Source: Bugula neritina (lineage: Eukaryota > Bryozoa > Gymnolaemata > Cheilostomatida > Bugulidae). Taken from it: 64,000 nt of DNA. This document shows positions 59,667 through 64,000 of the stretch, one piece after another. Numbering within the stretch: the first letter of the stretch is position 1; every line of letters begins with the position of its first letter. The translations under genes and the position numbers were made by a program. The notes beneath the pieces are model-generated. The model saw only the letters and a program-made list of their open reading frames with translations. It did no database searches and was not told where the DNA came from. The DNA is taken from assembly GCA_964035545.1 (NCBI GenBank), contig OZ037766.1:26626343-26690342 (forward strand), in the 5' to 3' direction.

Positions 59667-62600
59667 TTACAAAGGCAAAATTTTCGTAAGACGAATGTTA
59701 GTTGGGCTATAAGCCAATTCGGGGTATAGCCGACTAGACCTCACAAGGGTGTAGTTGTACCCTTTGACATGCCCTTTATTTCTCAGCTCATTAATTTCAG
59801 CACTAGTCCAGGGGTAACTGCTTCTTCTGCCATCCACCACTTTCTGTATTTCCTGTAACCAAACTGACTGCAGAATGCTCTCACTGGCACCTCTCAATAT
59901 CCTGCAAATACATAGTGACACGTGTAGAGTGGTGACACGTGTAGAGTGGTGACACGTGTAGAGTGGTGACACATGTAGAGTGGGGACACATGTAGAGTGG
60001 GGACACATGTAGAGTGGTGACACGTGTAGAGTGGGGACACGTGTAGAGTGGGGACACGTGTAGAGTGGTGACGTGTGTAGAGTGGTGACACGTGTAGTGA
60101 CATGAGTAAAAGTGGCATATGTACAGTGACACACCATGTGTAATTCTTCCCAATATATTGAACATTAATCACACATTATAAGATATGCAAAATCCAAACA
60201 GTCTTGCAATCACATGAGTATCGTTTGTTCTTAAAGATTTGATTGTTTATTAGTGTAAATGATGTTTTCAGTTACATTAATTTAGCCTAACAACAAATCT
60301 CAACATTGTAAATCCAAAAAAAAACACAAATTCTAGTATGGCTTCCATGAAATGGTAGATTTAGAACTACCAGATGCTATCAACAGCTATGATACTGAGA
60401 AGTCATATATTACCTCTGCCTTTCCTTTTCTACAGATGTACCATATCGCAGCCAAATCTCGGTTGTATTCCCGCTAACTACCAGCTCACCCTGTTCTATA
60501 TCTACTTTGCTCTCTGGATCGGTAACCACGACCTTTCTCAGCCTCACTTTCACTCCGTTCTCAAGAAAGAGATTAGCAGATAGTTGAGTTCCCAAAGTTT
60601 GTAGATCATCGTCCAGGGAGGAGAGATCGGGCTGTAATTTATACGATTAGCTGGTAACACGTGAAGTGAACAATAATAACTTTTAGCATCAAATATTACC
60701 TAATAAAAAATTAAAGTAAAAGAGTTTTACCTTAACAAGATGGTGGATTACTTTTCCTCCATAGGTAAAATTTAGACCCAGGACCAAGGAATCATTCAAC
60801 ACTCGAGTGGCAAGAAGTGTTTCCTGTGAAGGTGGATTTCCATACACATGGGTAGCAAGTCTACCAGCCGATACAGACGCTACAATACCTTGGCTGAACA
60901 GAGATCCTGCCGGAGAAAATGACGTTCTACAAAATCAAAATATCAATTGTGACTAAAATACCAAAGTAGTTTCAAAATTAGAATACAATTATTTAAATGG
61001 TCTCAAGTGTTGGGGAATACTGAATAGCAATACAGATTTGATTTATAATAAGTCTATACACTGTACCTAGAATTAATTTTCAGTACCTACGTATAAGCAA
61101 GACTGTGTGATGTATGCACTCGGCTAGTAAAATGAATTATGAGCAACCGACACCTAACAATCTGAGCAAGAGACGATAATTCCAAAAAAGTGCCAAAATA
61201 TTCCCAAAACCAAAACAATAAAGCACTTGCTAATATTGCCATACCATATATATGTTGACCAAATTTTCCACTCATGACTCAAACACAAAACACACGGCGA
61301 CTCACCATATACTGAAACAAGCAATGCATGCCATCATATGACACTATAGGTTTGTGTGTGTGAGCACCTGCTGAAAGTGTCAGTACAAAATGAAGGCATT
61401 ACCTCATTTGTTCACTCAACTCACCTGCCAAAAGTGTCGCTGTGAATAGATGACACAAGTTTACTCCTGGGGACAAGCGACAGCTGCAGGAAGTTGTTCA
61501 TTTCCTGTTGGTATGCACACTGGAAGGCAGAAATGAGCGGCAGCAGAGCCTTCTCGCTGGGCAGCAGAGGGGAGTCATGGGACAACCTGCCCTCAAATGT
61601 CATATTTGGGGCCAGCACATCCATATCATAGCCAAGAGCCTTAAGCCAGCTTTCTATGTCTATATAAAGAGTTGAATTGATGATAGACAAACAGTACAGA
61701 GCAAGGGCACTGTGGTTATAACACATCAAGTAGTCAGAATTAGAATGTACTCGAAAAAAGCCAAGTTAGACTGGAGAGACTGGAGAGGAAGGAAGTTTAT
61801 GTTACTGTGACACTGGAACCACAGAAGTCATATGATATACTGAAAGCTAAACTAAGGTTGAGAAGCAACGCTGCTGTTTACTAACTATACAAACTTACCA
61901 TCCATGTATTTCGGTTTTCCGTGATTTATGTGAAGATTGATGGGGTGGCTATTTCTATACCCGTTGATAAGTTGAGGGTTAGCTATGAAAGATTTCATTC
62001 TATCAAATATACCCTCCAGGTTGCCATCCATGTAAGTACCAAGTTCAGTATGATACCATCTTTCTGAGAGGTGGTTTAGCTTTGTCACTGGGTCATAGAA
62101 TCCTGCCTGTTTTGACAAACAATAAAACTGTTATAGAACAATAAATACTTTTACGATTCATTAGTAATATTAAAAAACTGAATCTGTAAAAATGTCATCT
62201 GTAAAGAGTAGGTTCAAGTTGAATGAGTTACCATTGAAAGAAGCCTATTTAAATAAAAACAAACTCCAACATACCAAATGGTAAAAAGTTGAACAGCTTT
62301 TAATTTTAACTGACAATAGAGCACAAGCTAATAGATGGCTGCTGAGAGTGTATTTTAACTGGTATTGAGATGTCAATAATAAATAACGCAATAAAAAAAC
62401 TTAACGATAGAAATTAAAGCCAATTGAAATTGTATCATAAACCTAATGAGTAATGAACAATGTCATATAAGGCTAGTTACCCACCTGATAGCCAATGAAA
62501 AGGTTCAGATCAGGGTTGGTGTCTTCTATCACTTGACCAAACAGTGTATAAGATATTCGTTTCAACAATTTGCCTGTTGAGTCGTATGCTGCCACTGGTG

Positions 62601-64000
62601 ACCCAGAATGATCGCACATTATGTAATATCTTTCACCCGCCAACTCTGCAATGTTGATTAACCATTGCTGTGCATCTTTTATCAATTGCAACAGTGCTTG
62701 AAAAAAATGAGATTATTCCTACTTTTCTGTAAATGTGTAACTGTACATATATTACATATATTTATTTCTAGCTGCTTTGTGATTGCTTTAAGAAAAGTCA
62801 TCATAATTGTACAATTATGTCTTACAGATAACGAGTAAACTCACTGTTGTCAATAGCTAGAAGCTGTCCTCTATCATCATAAATCAAACTGTAAAGGGAA
62901 TGGCTGGTTGCATTGTACACCTCCGTCAGCTGAGAAGGATTCATTACGTTGGCATAAAAGAACTGTATAGAGCTTCCATAGTTGTTTTGCCTAGTCATTA
63001 AACGACCAATAGCATCGTAGAAGTACATGACGTCCATTTTGCCATCCTCCAAAACATGTGTCAAATGTCCTAAAAAAAAGCACAAACATAAAAAAGAGAA
63101 AAAAAATTTGGAGATGCCGGGGATTGAACCCGGGGCCTCACACATGCAAAGCGTGCGCTCTACCACTGAGCTACATCCCCTTATATATGTTGGAGGCAAT
63201 ATGTAGATAATACAAAGAGAGAGCCCAATGCACTTCGGTTGCCATGAATAAATTTCATGGCCACAGCTTTACTTCGCAAAATAAAACTTTATTCAAATTA
63301 TCCAAATTAGCATAATATAAAAAGGGTGGGTTAAAATTTGCTACACAACATGTCTTCAGAATATATAAAAACTGCTATTAGAATGGTTCACTCACCTAGG
63401 GAGTTAAACTCATATTTGACATCATTATTAGATACAAGATATCCATCAACATCATATTTATAGTTGTCTCCCCTGTAAGACAGCACTCTCTCATACTTGT
63501 CTAGTGTCAGGGGGTATTCTGTACTGTCATGCTGTACTTTCACAACCGAGCCCTGCTTATTGTATGTGTAAATCCAAGACTCTACACTCTTCAATGATGC
63601 CACCTAAACATAGGAAAACGAAACAAATGCATCTATGTGTGCCCGTGAATTTGATGCTTAGTGTTGGTAAATGTGTGAACTTGAAATGCTGCCTTTTAAG
63701 AAATCGTGAAATATTGACATACAAAATATAAGAAGCAATTTGACATGCTAACATATCAAAATTTACATAGATAGAGGAATCTGCAAGAGATAACTGCAAA
63801 TAGAACCAGATAAAATTTGAATGGACGACTCCTTATTACTCAACAATGGCTGCCTAACTATATAATATTATGCTTTCATAGTGGAGGTGTTTTTTTCTGT
63901 TCACAGCATGGGAAACCAGTTAACAACACTCCAAAAAACACATTACGCTGTCAGGCCTACCTTCACAACATTAGAGTCAGCATTGTACGTGTACTCCATA
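59667..64000 (-). CDS. TENM: Teneurin, C-terminal part (YD-repeat shell to C-terminal peptide), partial
   Basis: Nine exons on the minus strand: 64000-63961 (open at the window edge), 63603-63396, 63069-62845, 62696-62485, 62106-61899, 61659-61425, 60926-60731, 60631-60414, 59901-59667; phases agree throughout, about 591 residues. Early exons carry tyrosine-aspartate type repeats (YKYDVDGYLV, MYFYDAIGRLMTRQ, LIYDDRGQLLAI). They are followed by the RHS core end (YTLFGQVIEDTNP.LNLFIGYQAGFYDPVTKLNHL, NPQLINGYRN). The C terminus (WTSAEINELRNKGHVKGYN..., LYPELAYSPTNI) matches the teneurin Tox-GHH-like end that contains the TCAP peptide region. Teneurins are single-pass type II cell-adhesion receptors that bind latrophilins across cell contacts; this is the extracellular end. 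The upstream EGF, transmembrane and intracellular parts lie outside the window. Human family members are about 2700-2800 residues. The last intron contains a 17-bp minisatellite and another intron contains a tRNA gene. Confidence 0.93.
59915..60101. repeat. 17-bp minisatellite, about 11 copies, in the last teneurin intron
   Basis: Unit GTGACACGTGTAGAGTG with G/A and GG/GT variants. In the direction of teneurin transcription the array ends only 12 bases before the acceptor of the last exon (59901). Frames on the minus strand through it (repeating HSTRVTTLHVSPLYTC) are periodic artefacts. Confidence 0.95.
63109..63180 (-). tRNA. tRNA-Ala (TGC), inside a teneurin intron
   Basis: A 72-nt cloverleaf on the minus strand: acceptor GGGGATG/CATCTCC with discriminator A, D stem GCTC/GAGC, anticodon stem CACGC/GTGTG with loop TTTGCAT (anticodon TGC), T stem CCGGG/CCCGG with loop TTCAATC. 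A long T run follows on the minus strand for pol III termination. It is in the same orientation as teneurin, in intron 63070-63395, only about 39 bases from the next exon. Confidence 0.97.

Noticed and set aside
59881..60172. Repetitive HSTRV/LHVSPLYTC frames
   Set aside because: Frames through the 17-bp minisatellite. Only the part at 59667-59901 is real coding sequence (last teneurin exon).
63070..63199. Frame extension reading SSVVERTLC and PGSIPG upstream of a teneurin exon
   Set aside because: This is a translation of the tRNA-Ala gene and adjoining intron. A TTTTTTTAG acceptor at 63070 starts the real exon.

Overview
This window is nuclear DNA from an animal, most likely an invertebrate. 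It is visibly AT-rich, its genes are cut into many small exons with GT-AG introns, and the set of genes is metazoan (teneurin, TUBGCP3, CNOT7/8, TIMM10B, an FKRP/LicD-type transferase, an IgGFc-binding-domain protein). The sequence alone does not fix the phylum. All exon models were built by eye from splice sites, reading phase and family resemblance. Each complete model closes in frame: 94, 677, 888, 1453, 326 and 398 residues.

Layout. 0.8-1.6 kb, minus strand: a three-exon TIMM10B-like mitochondrial chaperone. 3.8-14.4 kb, plus: an 11-exon type II membrane protein of the LicD/FKRP type. Its first intron holds a 2.9-kb foldback element with arms of about 0.9 kb. 16.5-34.4 kb, plus: a 20-exon TUBGCP3 gene. 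Its introns carry a full-length Copia element (antisense, LTRs nearly identical), a tRNA-Thr(AGT) gene and several tandem arrays. 36.2-47.5 kb, plus: a 22-exon secreted protein with three IgGFc-binding-type units joined by two acidic metal-binding linkers. 48.7-51.9 kb, plus: a divergent CAF1/CNOT7-type deadenylase. 53.7-58.5 kb, plus: the canonical CNOT7/8 homologue with a proline-rich N-terminal extension. 59.7-64.0 kb, minus: the C-terminal third of a teneurin, open at the right edge, with a tRNA-Ala(TGC) gene in one intron.

The protein genes do not form an obvious pathway, apart from the two neighbouring deadenylase paralogues. The most unusual material is the mobile DNA. A tRNA-Thr-derived SINE family has three copies, all in introns and all antisense to the host gene, and a tRNA gene with the same anticodon lies in the same window. 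The Copia element starts its polyprotein inside its own LTR and reads through a primer-binding site that matches the anticodon arm of initiator tRNA-Met. Two decayed LINE fragments and at least six micro- or minisatellites are also present, several of them directly beside splice sites.
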